Source of the DNA: Mollicutes bacterium
GTDB taxonomy: Bacteria; Bacillota_I; Bacilli_A; Izemoplasmatales; Izemoplasmataceae
Direction: 5' to 3'
Assembly (NCBI GenBank): GCA_003568315.1
Contig: PWYL01000070.1
Coordinates: 79,266 to 128,728 of the forward strand
DNA: 49,463 bases
The notes below the pieces were generated by a model. The model saw nothing but the letters and a program-made list of their open reading frames with translations. It was not told the origin of the DNA and made no database searches. This document shows positions 34,312 through 42,993 of this stretch, piece after piece (positions within the stretch are counted from its first letter, which is position 1; every line of letters starts with the position of its first letter). A program made the position numbers and the translations under genes.

Positions 34312-36709
34312 CCTTTCGCTCGTCATCGACGCCACGAGCCACGGCGCTTTCGAAAAGCTCACCCAGCACAGGATGCCCGGGGCCCTCCCTTTCGCCGGGA
34401 AGTACCGTCTCATCGATTTCGCCCTTTCCAACGCGAAAAACGCCGGCGTGGTGAATGTGGCCATCTTCCCCTGGGGGAACTATCGTTCCCTGCAGGACCA
34501 TATCGGAAGCGGCAAACGGTGGAATCTCGACCGCCGTCGCGACGGCCTTTTCATCCTCCCGCCCAAGAACATGATGTTGCCGACGGAGGATTCGCTCACC
34601 TTCCAGCGCATGCACGAACACATCGAATTCTTTCGCAGAAGCATGCAGAAATATTTCCTCTTCACCCCGGCCTCGATCGTCTGGAACGCCGATCTGGACG
34701 ACATTGTCGAAAAGCACATCGCGAGCCAGGCGGAAGTGAGCGAGGTCCGCACGGAAAGAGGCCGTCTCCAGACCTTCATCATGAGCCGGGATTTCCTCAT
34801 GAGAAGGATCGCGGAATATGACATCATCCCCTACAAGACCATTTCCGACCTTGTCGACAGGGATGAGCGCGTCAAGGTGAAAACCATCTTTCACGAAGGC
34901 TATGCGCGGATGGTCACGAATCCGGCGAACTATCTTGCCGCCAACCTCGACATGTTGAAGTTCGAGATCGGCCGGACCGTCTTCTCGCTCGACACCCCCA
35001 TCGTCAGCAAGGAAAAGACCGCGCCTCCGGCCCGTTACCTCTCGGAGTCCGAAGTCGAGAACACGCTGGTCGCGAGCGGCTGTCTGATTCAGGGGAATAT
35101 CAAAGACAGTGTCGTGAGCCGGGATGTCATCGTCAAGAAAAACGCCCGGATTGAGAGCTCCTTCCTCATGAACAACGTCGTCGTCGAAGAGGGTGCCGTC
35201 ATCAAGCACGCCGTGTTGGACAAAGAGACCGTCGTCAAGAAAAGGACCCTCGTCGAAGGCACCCCGCAACAACCCTATGTGACGGAGAAAAAACAAATCG
35301 TCACCGACCAGAGCGGCTTCTCCGTGCTGCATGTCGCCGCCGAAGCGCATCCTTTCGTGAAGACGGGCGGTCTCGCCGACGTGATCGAAGGCCTCTCGCG
35401 CGCCCAAAGCAAGCAAGGCATCGAGACCGCGGTCGTGCTTCCCCTCTACAAGTCCGTCAAGGACACCTATTCGGAAACCTACCGGTATGTCACGACCGAG
35501 ACGTTCGATTTCCGGGGGGAGAAAGAAAAGATCCGTGTCTATCTCATCCAGCGGGGCAAGGTCAATTTCTTCTTCATCGAGCATTTCCGTTTCTTTGAAC
35601 GCGAAGAAATCTACGGATACGAGGACGATTGTCTCCGTTTCGCCTTTTTCGCCCATGCCGTGGCGACGATCCTGCAAACAATCGGTCCCTTCGACCTCTT
35701 GCATCTGCATGATTGGCACACGGGACTCCTTCCGGGGATATTGCAACAAGAAAAAGACGCCCCGCCCACATTGCTTTCCATCCACAACATCGACTATCAG
35801 GGGGTCTGCACGCGGGATCTCCTCGAAGGCCTCTATCCCCTCTTGGGTCAAAAGTACAACGTGAATTTCCTCGAGGAGGGCATCCAGACGGCGACGAAAC
35901 TCGCCACCGTCTCTCCGACCTATCGCGACGAACTCCGTTACGAATACTACGGAAAGAACCTCACCGACGCCCTTTTGCGGAGGGACAGGGACTTCTATGG
36001 GGTGTTGAACGGCATCTCGAAGAAGTTGAATCCCGCGAACGACGCTTTGATCGCCACCCCTTACGACATCTCGAGTCTCGAGAAGAAGCGGCTGAACAAG
36101 CGCGCCTTGCAGAAGAGGATGCGGCTCTCGCCCGGAGACGACAAGTTCGTCATCGGCATGGTGAGCCGGATCGCCGAACAGAAAGGGTTCCCGATCCTTT
36201 TCGATTGTCTGAAGAGTTTCCTCGCAGAACACCCCGACGTCGAGTTCGTCCTCTTGGGTCAAGGGGATGAAGCATTCATCGCAAGACTCGAAGCCATCGC
36301 GGACACATACCCTCGTCGGATGCGTTTGAACATCGGGTTCGATTCGGCGATCCCGAACGAGATCTATGCCGGCGCCGACGCTTTCCTCATGCCGTCAAGG
36401 GTCGAGCCTTGCGGACTCTCGCAGATGATCGCCATGCGCTATGGCACCGTCCCCATCGTCCGCAAGACCGGCGGTCTCGCCGACAGCGTGACGGATTTCG
36501 ACCCCGTGACCAAGAAGGGCAACGGCTTCACCTTTTTCCATTACGATTCCCGTGTGCTCGAGGAGCGTCTGAAGGACGCGCACCGCATCTTCAAGGAGAG
36601 AAAAGAAGACTGGGAAGCCATCATGAGACAAGCCATGCAGGCCGATTTCAGCCTGGAACGACAAGCCAGGAAGATATTGGAGATCTATCAGAGCATCTTG
36701 TCCGATTGA
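34304..36709 (+). CDS. GlgD-GlgA fusion: regulatory pyrophosphorylase-like domain joined to glycogen synthase
   Basis: 801 residues in one frame. Residues 1 to about 335 are a GlgD-type nucleotidyltransferase: FAGKYRLIDFALSNAKNAG is kept, but the N-terminal GGxGxRL phosphate loop is replaced by DATSHGAFEKLTQ, as in non-catalytic GlgD. A short beta-helix follows. From about residue 340 a full GT5 glycogen synthase begins: VLHVAAEAHPFVKTGGLADV with the ADP-glucose-binding Lys353, LHLHDWHTGLLPG, VSRIAEQKGF, and PSRVEPCGLSQMIAMRYG. Separate glgD and glgA genes are the norm. No other glgA is present. The GTG start has a G-run SD. Confidence 0.93.
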   Translation: MRDLSLVIDATSHGAFEKLTQHRMPGALPFAGKYRLIDFALSNAKNAGVVNVAIFPWGNYRSLQDHIGSGKRWNLDRRRDGLFILPPKNMMLPTEDSLTFQRMHEHIEFFRRSMQKYFLFTPASIVWNADLDDIVEKHIASQAEVSEVRTERGRLQTFIMSRDFLMRRIAEYDIIPYKTISDLVDRDERVKVKTIFHEGYARMVTNPANYLAANLDMLKFEIGRTVFSLDTPIVSKEKTAPPARYLSESEVENTLVASGCLIQGNIKDSVVSRDVIVKKNARIESSFLMNNVVVEEGAVIKHAVLDKETVVKKRTLVEGTPQQPYVTEKKQIVTDQSGFSVLHVAAEAHPFVKTGGLADVIEGLSRAQSKQGIETAVVLPLYKSVKDTYSETYRYVTTETFDFRGEKEKIRVYLIQRGKVNFFFIEHFRFFEREEIYGYEDDCLRFAFFAHAVATILQTIGPFDLLHLHDWHTGLLPGILQQEKDAPPTLLSIHNIDYQGVCTRDLLEGLYPLLGQKYNVNFLEEGIQTATKLATVSPTYRDELRYEYYGKNLTDALLRRDRDFYGVLNGISKKLNPANDALIATPYDISSLEKKRLNKRALQKRMRLSPGDDKFVIGMVSRIAEQKGFPILFDCLKSFLAEHPDVEFVLLGQGDEAFIARLEAIADTYPRRMRLNIGFDSAIPNEIYAGADAFLMPSRVEPCGLSQMIAMRYGTVPIVRKTGGLADSVTDFDPVTKKGNGFTFFHYDSRVLEERLKDAHRIFKERKEDWEAIMRQAMQADFSLERQARKILEIYQSILSD

Positions 36710-36737
36710 AGCGGACGACGAAAGGATGATCCGGAGC

Positions 36738-39158
36738 ATGAACGCCTTCAAAGACAAAGAGACATTCAAAAAACATTTCGAAGACCGCCTGATGAAGCGC
36801 TACGTCGCGAGCTTGGACGAGGCCTCCGAAAGGCAGGCCTACCAGGTCCTCGCCGACCTCTTGAGCGAAGCGTTGAACGTCCAATGGCGGAAGAACCTCG
36901 AAAAGACACAAGAAAAGCCACAAAAAGAAGTGCACTACTTCTCGATGGAGTTCCTCACGGGAAGGCTCATCACCACGAATCTCGCCAACATGGGCCTCCG
37001 CGAGCTCGTCCGCGAGGCTTTCCACGATTTCGGTCTCGACTTGGAAAGGATCGAACGCCAAGAGGTCGACCCCGGTCTCGGAAACGGCGGCCTCGGCCGT
37101 CTTGCCGCCTGTTTTCTCGATTCCCTCGCCTCACTTTCCTACAAAGGGCACGGCAATGGTATCCGCTACCGTTACGGTTTTTTCGAGCAGGCCATCGAGA
37201 ACGGCTATCAGGTCGAGAAACCGGATGATTGGCTGAAAGACCGTTTCGCCTACGAGATCCGCCGGGACGAAGAAGCTCTGGACATCCCTCTCGGCGGGGA
37301 GGTCTTCCATGAAAACGGAAAAGCCCGCTATGAACCGGAAGAAAAGATCCGCGCCACTCCCTACGACATCCCCATCCCCGGCGAGAAGAACGGCATCGTG
37401 AACACGCTCAGGCTTTGGAACGCCGAGCCGAGCGACACCCTGCCGAAAGACAAAGACCCCATCGCCTACAACGAGGAGATCCGCAACATCAGCGCTTTCC
37501 TCTATCCGGACGACACCACCGAGGAGGGCAAGATCCTCCGCATCAAACAACAGTACTTCTTCACCGCCGCCGGTGTCCGAAGCATCCTGAAGAAACATTT
37601 CGAGAGACACCGCACCTTGGAGAACCTTCCCGACTATCATGTCTTCCAGATCAACGACACCCATCCCGCCCTCATCATCCCCGAACTCATGCGCACGCTT
37701 GTGGACGACTACGAGCTTTCTTGGGAGAAAGCCTGGAACATCACGAATGGAGTCTCCGCCTACACCAACCACACGATTCTCGCCGAGGCCTTGGAAAGAT
37801 GGCCCGTGTCCTTCTTCCAACCCACGCTCCCGAGAATCCATCAAATCATCGAAGAGATCAACCGCCGCTATTGCGCGCATCTTTTGGACGAGTTGGGCTA
37901 TGACGAAAAAAAGGTCCGCCGTCTTGCCATCATCAACGACGGCGAGGTCAGGATGGCGCATCTGGCCATCGTGGGCAGTTTCAGCGTCAACGGTGTGGCG
38001 AAGCTGCACACGGAGATTTTGAAAAAACACGAGATGAAGGAATTCTATGCACTCTATCCCGACAAGTTCAACGCCAAGACGAACGGCGTCACGCACCGAC
38101 GTTTCCTGAAACACATCAACCCTGAACTTTCCGCACGCCTCGACGAGGCCGTGCCGGGATGGGACAAGGATCCCATGAAACTCGCAGGGTTCTTGAAGAA
38201 AAAAGACGACAAGAAGATGCGCGCGGAACTCGCCCGCATCAAGAAAGAGAACAAGAAGCGTCTCGCCGAAAGGATAAAGAGAGAACAAGGCATCACACTC
38301 GATCCCGAAAGCATCTTCGATGTGCAAATCAAGCGCCTCCACGAATACAAGCGCCAACTCATGAACGCCCTCCACATCCTCATGGTCTACAACCGGCTGA
38401 AGACGGATATGGCCTTCAAGAAACAATATGTCCCCCACAGTTTCATCTTCGGGGCGAAGGCCGCGGGGGCCTATCATTACGCGAAGAAGATCATCAAACT
38501 CTTGAATTCCATCGCCCGCGTCGTGAACGCGGACGAAGACACCAAAGACCTTTTGCAAGTCGTCTTCGTCGAGAACTACAACGTCACCTACGCCGAAGAC
38601 ATCATCCCCGCCACCGACATCAGCGAGCAGATCTCGACCGCTTCCAAAGAGGCCTCCGGCACCGGCAACATGAAGTTCATGATGAACGGCGCTTTGACCC
38701 TCGGCACGCTCGATGGCGCCAATGTGGAGATCGCCGAGCTTGTGGGCGACGAACACATCGAGATTTTCGGCATGGACGCCGACGAAGTGAACGCCCGTTA
38801 CGAAAAGGGCGATTACGACCCGAGAACGGTCTATGAGAACGACAAGGAGATCAAAAATGTCGTGGACATGTTGACGAGCGGGTTCTTCCCCGGTGTGCGG
38901 AAGGACGAGTTCACAGAGATCCGCGACAAGCTCCTCCGCGAAGACCGCTATTTCCTGTTACAAGACCTCAGAAGCTATGCGAAAGCGCACGAAAGGATGA
39001 ACGAACGCTACAAGGACGCTGAATCCTGGCAGAGGAGCGTTGTCGTCAACATCGCCAAAAGCGGGTATTTCTCGAGCGACAGGACCATCGAGGACTATGT
39101 CAAAGACATCTGGAAGCTGAAGCGTTTTTCTATCGATGATCGCGAGCACATCTTTTGA
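36738..39158 (+). CDS. glgP: Glycogen phosphorylase
   Basis: 806 residues. Releases glucose-1-phosphate from glycogen. FSMEFLTGRLI, DPGLGNGGLGRLAACFLDSLA, GNGIRYRYG, FQINDTHPAL and the pyridoxal-phosphate site EASGTGNMKFMMNGALTLGTLDGANVE (in outline) with Lys646 are all there. The ATG at 36738 lies eleven bases after AAAGGA. The ATG at 36726 overlaps that SD. Last gene of the glycogen operon, so synthesis and breakdown are encoded together. No terminator was found after it. Confidence 0.96.
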   Translation: MNAFKDKETFKKHFEDRLMKRYVASLDEASERQAYQVLADLLSEALNVQWRKNLEKTQEKPQKEVHYFSMEFLTGRLITTNLANMGLRELVREAFHDFGLDLERIERQEVDPGLGNGGLGRLAACFLDSLASLSYKGHGNGIRYRYGFFEQAIENGYQVEKPDDWLKDRFAYEIRRDEEALDIPLGGEVFHENGKARYEPEEKIRATPYDIPIPGEKNGIVNTLRLWNAEPSDTLPKDKDPIAYNEEIRNISAFLYPDDTTEEGKILRIKQQYFFTAAGVRSILKKHFERHRTLENLPDYHVFQINDTHPALIIPELMRTLVDDYELSWEKAWNITNGVSAYTNHTILAEALERWPVSFFQPTLPRIHQIIEEINRRYCAHLLDELGYDEKKVRRLAIINDGEVRMAHLAIVGSFSVNGVAKLHTEILKKHEMKEFYALYPDKFNAKTNGVTHRRFLKHINPELSARLDEAVPGWDKDPMKLAGFLKKKDDKKMRAELARIKKENKKRLAERIKREQGITLDPESIFDVQIKRLHEYKRQLMNALHILMVYNRLKTDMAFKKQYVPHSFIFGAKAAGAYHYAKKIIKLLNSIARVVNADEDTKDLLQVVFVENYNVTYAEDIIPATDISEQISTASKEASGTGNMKFMMNGALTLGTLDGANVEIAELVGDEHIEIFGMDADEVNARYEKGDYDPRTVYENDKEIKNVVDMLTSGFFPGVRKDEFTEIRDKLLREDRYFLLQDLRSYAKAHERMNERYKDAESWQRSVVVNIAKSGYFSSDRTIEDYVKDIWKLKRFSIDDREHIF

Positions 39159-39212
39159 AAAGTGTAGGGTATTCGTTATCTTTGAAGAAGACAATAACCG
39201 GAGGTGCAAAGA

Positions 39213-39806
39213 ATGAAGAAATATGACAATGAGTTCTATGTGACCGGCGCCAAGGTCGGCAGGCAAGCTCCCCGTTTCGAGATGGACGCCGTCATGCCAA
39301 AAGGCGAAGGGAGAGAACGTTTCGGCAGAATCCGCCTTGACGATTTTCTCAATGAGGGGAAATGGGTCGTGCTCTATTTCTATCCCCTCGACTTCACATT
39401 CGTCTGTCCCACAGAGATCCGGCGTTTCGACGAACTGCATGAGGCTTTCGCGGACAAGGGTGCCGCGCTCATCGCCGCCTCGACCGATTCGGTCTTCTCC
39501 CATCTCTCTTGGCAAGAGGTGGGCTCCTTGGGCCGGCTTGGGCACATCCACGCTTCCGACAACAACCACACGGTGAGCGAGGCCTACGGTGTGTTGGACG
39601 AAGAGAAGGGGGTCGCCTGGCGGGGCACCTTCATCATCGCTCCGAACGGCATCCTGAAGAGCGCCCATGTGAACCACGGCGAAGGCGGAAGGAACGTCGA
39701 CGAGGTGCTCAGGACCCTCGAGGTCTTCCAGCATGAAGTCGAAGGGAAACTCGTGCCCTGCAACTGGAAGCCGGGCGAAGGATTCGTCGGCGACGACAAG
39801 GATTGA
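39213..39806 (+). CDS. Peroxiredoxin (AhpC/Prx1 type, 2-Cys)
   Basis: 197 residues. Peroxidatic Cys in DFTFVCPTEI near residue 64; resolving Cys in LVPCNWKPGEGF at the C terminus, so a typical 2-Cys enzyme that reduces H2O2 and organic peroxides. The ATG follows GGAGG (39200-39204) by eight bases; an in-frame GTG at 39204 overlaps the SD. Its reductant (AhpF or a thioredoxin system) is not in the window. It sits between glycogen and phosphoglucomutase genes and ends with its own terminator. The upstream 54-base gap has only a weak promoter candidate (TTGAAA at 39155). Confidence 0.94.
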   Translation: MKKYDNEFYVTGAKVGRQAPRFEMDAVMPKGEGRERFGRIRLDDFLNEGKWVVLYFYPLDFTFVCPTEIRRFDELHEAFADKGAALIAASTDSVFSHLSWQEVGSLGRLGHIHASDNNHTVSEAYGVLDEEKGVAWRGTFIIAPNGILKSAHVNHGEGGRNVDEVLRTLEVFQHEVEGKLVPCNWKPGEGFVGDDKD

Positions 39807-39816
39807 CCCGCAAAAG

Positions 39817-39843
39817 ACGCTTCGGGAAACCGGAGCGTTTTTT
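39817..39843 (+). terminator. Intrinsic terminator after the peroxiredoxin gene
   Basis: ACGCTTCGG (39817-39825) pairs with CCGGAGCGT (39830-39838) around a GAAA loop and is followed by a T run. Confidence 0.9.
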
Positions 39844-39886
39844 ATTTGGACGCTTTCCGGCTTGTTTGGAAAATACCCGGTCGATA

Positions 39887-39915
39887 TTGAAAAATGCCCC
39901 GTGTTAAGTTATAAT
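39887..39915 (+). promoter_or_regulatory. Promoter of pgcA-rnf
   Basis: TTGAAA (39887-39892), exactly 17 bases, TATAAT (39910-39915): the best consensus promoter in the window. With a transcript start near 39922, a GTG at 39920 cannot be the gene start, which supports the TTG at 39956. Confidence 0.88.
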
Positions 39916-39955
39916 ACATGTGTTTGAAAAACGGCACGGAAAGGGGTTGGAGCGA

Positions 39956-41680
39956 TTGAACGAACACTATCGGATATGGCTCGAAGAGCCCTCTTTGGAC
40001 GAAGAGACCCGCCATGAACTGCAGAACATGACAAAAGAGGGGATCGAGGACGCCTTCCGGAAGGACCTCGCCTTCGGCACCGGCGGCATGCGCGGTATCG
40101 TCGGCGCGGGCACCAACCGTTTGAACCGCTACACCGTACGGAAAGCCGTGGCGGGATACGCGGATTTTCTTATGGATAGGGATGAGATGGCCTCGAAGAA
40201 GGGCGTCGTCATCGCCTACGACAACCGCAACAAGTCTTCCGCCTTCGCGGAAACGGCCCTCGGCGTGCTCGCCGAGAAGGGCATAAAGGCCTATGTCTTC
40301 TCCGACATCCGCCCCACCCCCCTGCTCTCTTTCACCGTGCGGCACCTTTCCGCCGCGGGCGGCATCATGGTGACGGCCTCGCACAATCCTCCGGAATACA
40401 ACGGCGTCAAGATGTATGATGAGACGGGCTGTCAGCTCGTGCCCGCTTTGGCCGACGAAGTGATTGGCCGGGTGGAAGCCATCGCGAACCCTTTCGCGAT
40501 CAAGGAGATGGAAAAGTCCGAAGCGAAAGAACAGGGCCTCTTCGAGCCGTTGGGAGAAAATCTCGACGAAGCCTATCTCGAAGCCGTGAAAGACCTTTCC
40601 TTCCGTCCCGGGGAAGAAAAACGCATCAAGCTCGTCTTCTCGCCTTTGCACGGGACGGGAAGAGAAATCATCCCCCGTGTGCTCGAAGAAAGCGGCTTCG
40701 ATGTCGAAGCCGTCGAAGAACAGCTCGTGCCCGACCCCGCCTTCAAGACCGTGGAGAGTCCGAACCCCGAGAACGAAGCGGCCTTCGCGCTCGCGAAAAA
40801 GCTCGGCGAAAAGACCCATGCGGATTTGCTTGTCGCCACGGATCCCGATGGCGACAGGCTGGGCCTCATGTGTCTTCATGAAGGCGAATATGTCTTTTTG
40901 ACCGGAAACCAGACGGGCGCCATGTTCATCGACTACATGCTTTCGGCCATGGAAGAAAAAGGCACGCTCCCCGAAAAAGGCATCGTCTTCAACACGGTCG
41001 TGACGAGCGAGTTCGGCGCGGCCATCGCGAAAGCCCACGGCATGGAAGTGGAAAGCACGCTCACCGGCTTCAAGTTCATCGGCGAGAAGATGCGTCATCT
41101 CGAAGAAGCGGGGAAGACTTTCGTCATGGGCTATGAAGAAAGCTACGGCTATGTGCTGAAAGACATCACCCGCGACAAGGACGGCGTGCAGGCGACCTTG
41201 CTCGCCGCCGAGATGGCGAACCACTGGAAATTGCGAGGAAAGACCCTCATAGACTACCTCGAGGAACTCTACGACCGTTACGGCTACTATCGCGATCGGC
41301 TTTTGAATCTGAAACTCGAAGGCTTACAAGGTGAAAAACATATCCGCCGCATCATGGAGACGTTCCGCTCCTATGAACCAAAAAGCCTTCTCGGCAGGAG
41401 ACTCCTCGCCAAAGAGGACTACCTTGAAGGCATCCGCAGGAGCGAAGCGGGGAAAGAGAGACTGCCCCATCCCTCATCGGACGTCGTCAAGTTCATCTTC
41501 GCGAAGGACCTCTGGTTTGTGCTCCGTCCCAGCGGCACGGAGCCGAAGCTGAAAATCTATCTCAACGTCAAGGGTGACACGAAAGAAGAAGCCGACGGCC
41601 TTTTGGACAAGATGGAAGAAGAAATCTCTGCGATCGTGGAATCCGCCAAAACGAATGATACGGAAGGTGCATCCTTATGA
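39956..41680 (+). CDS. pgcA: Phosphoglucomutase/phosphomannomutase
   Basis: 574 residues of the alpha-D-phosphohexomutase family. Phosphoserine loop VTASHNPPEYNGVKMYDETG, metal loop DPDGDRLG, sugar-binding GYEESYGYVLKD, and phosphate-binding RPSGTEPKLKIYL. Interconverts glucose-6-phosphate and glucose-1-phosphate, feeding GlgC or taking product of GlgP. The TTG at 39956 is nine bases after AAGGGG and downstream of the promoter; the GTG at 39920 is at the transcription start. The gene overlaps rnfC by four bases, which puts a sugar-phosphate enzyme at the head of the Rnf transcript. Confidence 0.93.
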   Translation: MNEHYRIWLEEPSLDEETRHELQNMTKEGIEDAFRKDLAFGTGGMRGIVGAGTNRLNRYTVRKAVAGYADFLMDRDEMASKKGVVIAYDNRNKSSAFAETALGVLAEKGIKAYVFSDIRPTPLLSFTVRHLSAAGGIMVTASHNPPEYNGVKMYDETGCQLVPALADEVIGRVEAIANPFAIKEMEKSEAKEQGLFEPLGENLDEAYLEAVKDLSFRPGEEKRIKLVFSPLHGTGREIIPRVLEESGFDVEAVEEQLVPDPAFKTVESPNPENEAAFALAKKLGEKTHADLLVATDPDGDRLGLMCLHEGEYVFLTGNQTGAMFIDYMLSAMEEKGTLPEKGIVFNTVVTSEFGAAIAKAHGMEVESTLTGFKFIGEKMRHLEEAGKTFVMGYEESYGYVLKDITRDKDGVQATLLAAEMANHWKLRGKTLIDYLEELYDRYGYYRDRLLNLKLEGLQGEKHIRRIMETFRSYEPKSLLGRRLLAKEDYLEGIRRSEAGKERLPHPSSDVVKFIFAKDLWFVLRPSGTEPKLKIYLNVKGDTKEEADGLLDKMEEEISAIVESAKTNDTEGASL

Positions 41681-42981
41681 TCACCGGATCGAGAAGAGTC
41701 AGCGATTACAAACAACTCATGAAAGAACTGCCCACCCTCCGCCATGTCGACCCCGAAAGGGTCTATATCAACCTTCCCGGCGAAAGGTGTCCGAAATACA
41801 CCGTCCATGTGGAAAAGGGCGCCAAGGTCAAACTGGGCGAGATTCTCGGCGAGCGCGACGGGGGCTTTTTCAAACAGCCCATCTATTCGACCGTGAGCGG
41901 CACCGTAGAAGGCACGACCGAAAAGACCGACGCCTCGGGCGAAAAGATCGAGTGTCTCGTCATCAAGAACGATTATCAGGACACCTATCATGAAAGCATC
42001 ACCGACCGCCCCGACAGCGTCATCGCCGACTTCAAGAAGAAGGACTTCGTCGAGATTCTCAAAGACAAGGGTCTCGTGGGACTCGGCGGCGCCGCCTTCC
42101 CCTCCTACATCAAGCTCGACACCGACAAGGACATCCACACCGTCGTCATCAACGCCGTCGAATGCGAACCCTACCTTTCGAGCGACTACCGCCTCATCAA
42201 GGACCAGCCCGAAGACATCTTCAAAGGGCTCTCCTATGTCATGCAGGCAATAGAGGCCGACCGCGGCGTCATCGCCGTCAAGAAGACGAAGCGGGAGCTC
42301 ATCGAGGTCTTGGAGCGTGAACAGGGCCGTTTCGCCGACAAAGATATCCGGATCGCCAAGCTCGACGACTACTATCCGCAAGGTTGGGAGAACGCCACCT
42401 TCGAGAAGGCCATCGGCATCAAGGTCGATGTCGGCACACTCCCCATGGAAAAGGGCATTCTCGGTTTCAACGTCTCCACGTGCGCCGCGATCTACGAGGC
42501 GGTAAAACACAACCTTCCCGTCATCAAGCGGCATCTGACCGTGAACGGCGACGCCGTGAAATTCCCGCAAAACATCCGCGCCCGTGTGGGCACGAGTGTC
42601 AAGGAACTCATCGAGCTCTGCGACGGTTACCGTGCGGACGCAAAAGCGGTCGAGGTCATCCTCGGCGGCCCGATGATGGGGAAAAGCATCCCCGATGACG
42701 ATGCCATCGTCACCCAGACGACGACATCCGTCCTCGTCTTCGAAAGCACGGACCACATCGAGGAACCCTGCGTGCGTTGCGCGTCATGCGTCTACAGCTG
42801 CCCCGTCGATATCCAGCCCGTCTCCATCATGAACGCCGTGAAGCGCAATGACGAAAAGGCCGCCCAAGAACTCCGGGCCGACAGATGTATCGAATGCGGT
42901 CTTTGCGCGTATGTGTGCACCTCCAAGATCCATGTGACCGACTATGTCCGAAAAGGCAAAGCGTTGACAGAAACCAAATGA
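41677..42981 (+). CDS. rnfC: Rnf electron transport complex subunit C
   Basis: 434-residue peripheral subunit that exchanges electrons with NAD. GLVGLGGAAFPSYIKL is the NADH/FMN fold signature near residue 134; AVECEPYLSSDYRL and a SLBB-like segment follow. Two [4Fe-4S] motifs: Cys365, 368, 371, 375 and Cys404, 407, 410, 414. The length is normal for a Gram-positive RnfC. Overlaps pgcA by four bases; 12 bases separate it from rnfD. In this operon RnfC holds the only two-cluster ferredoxin-type domain, since RnfB is truncated. Confidence 0.95.
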   Translation: MITGSRRVSDYKQLMKELPTLRHVDPERVYINLPGERCPKYTVHVEKGAKVKLGEILGERDGGFFKQPIYSTVSGTVEGTTEKTDASGEKIECLVIKNDYQDTYHESITDRPDSVIADFKKKDFVEILKDKGLVGLGGAAFPSYIKLDTDKDIHTVVINAVECEPYLSSDYRLIKDQPEDIFKGLSYVMQAIEADRGVIAVKKTKRELIEVLEREQGRFADKDIRIAKLDDYYPQGWENATFEKAIGIKVDVGTLPMEKGILGFNVSTCAAIYEAVKHNLPVIKRHLTVNGDAVKFPQNIRARVGTSVKELIELCDGYRADAKAVEVILGGPMMGKSIPDDDAIVTQTTTSVLVFESTDHIEEPCVRCASCVYSCPVDIQPVSIMNAVKRNDEKAAQELRADRCIECGLCAYVCTSKIHVTDYVRKGKALTETK

Positions 42982-42993
42982 TAGGGTGATACC

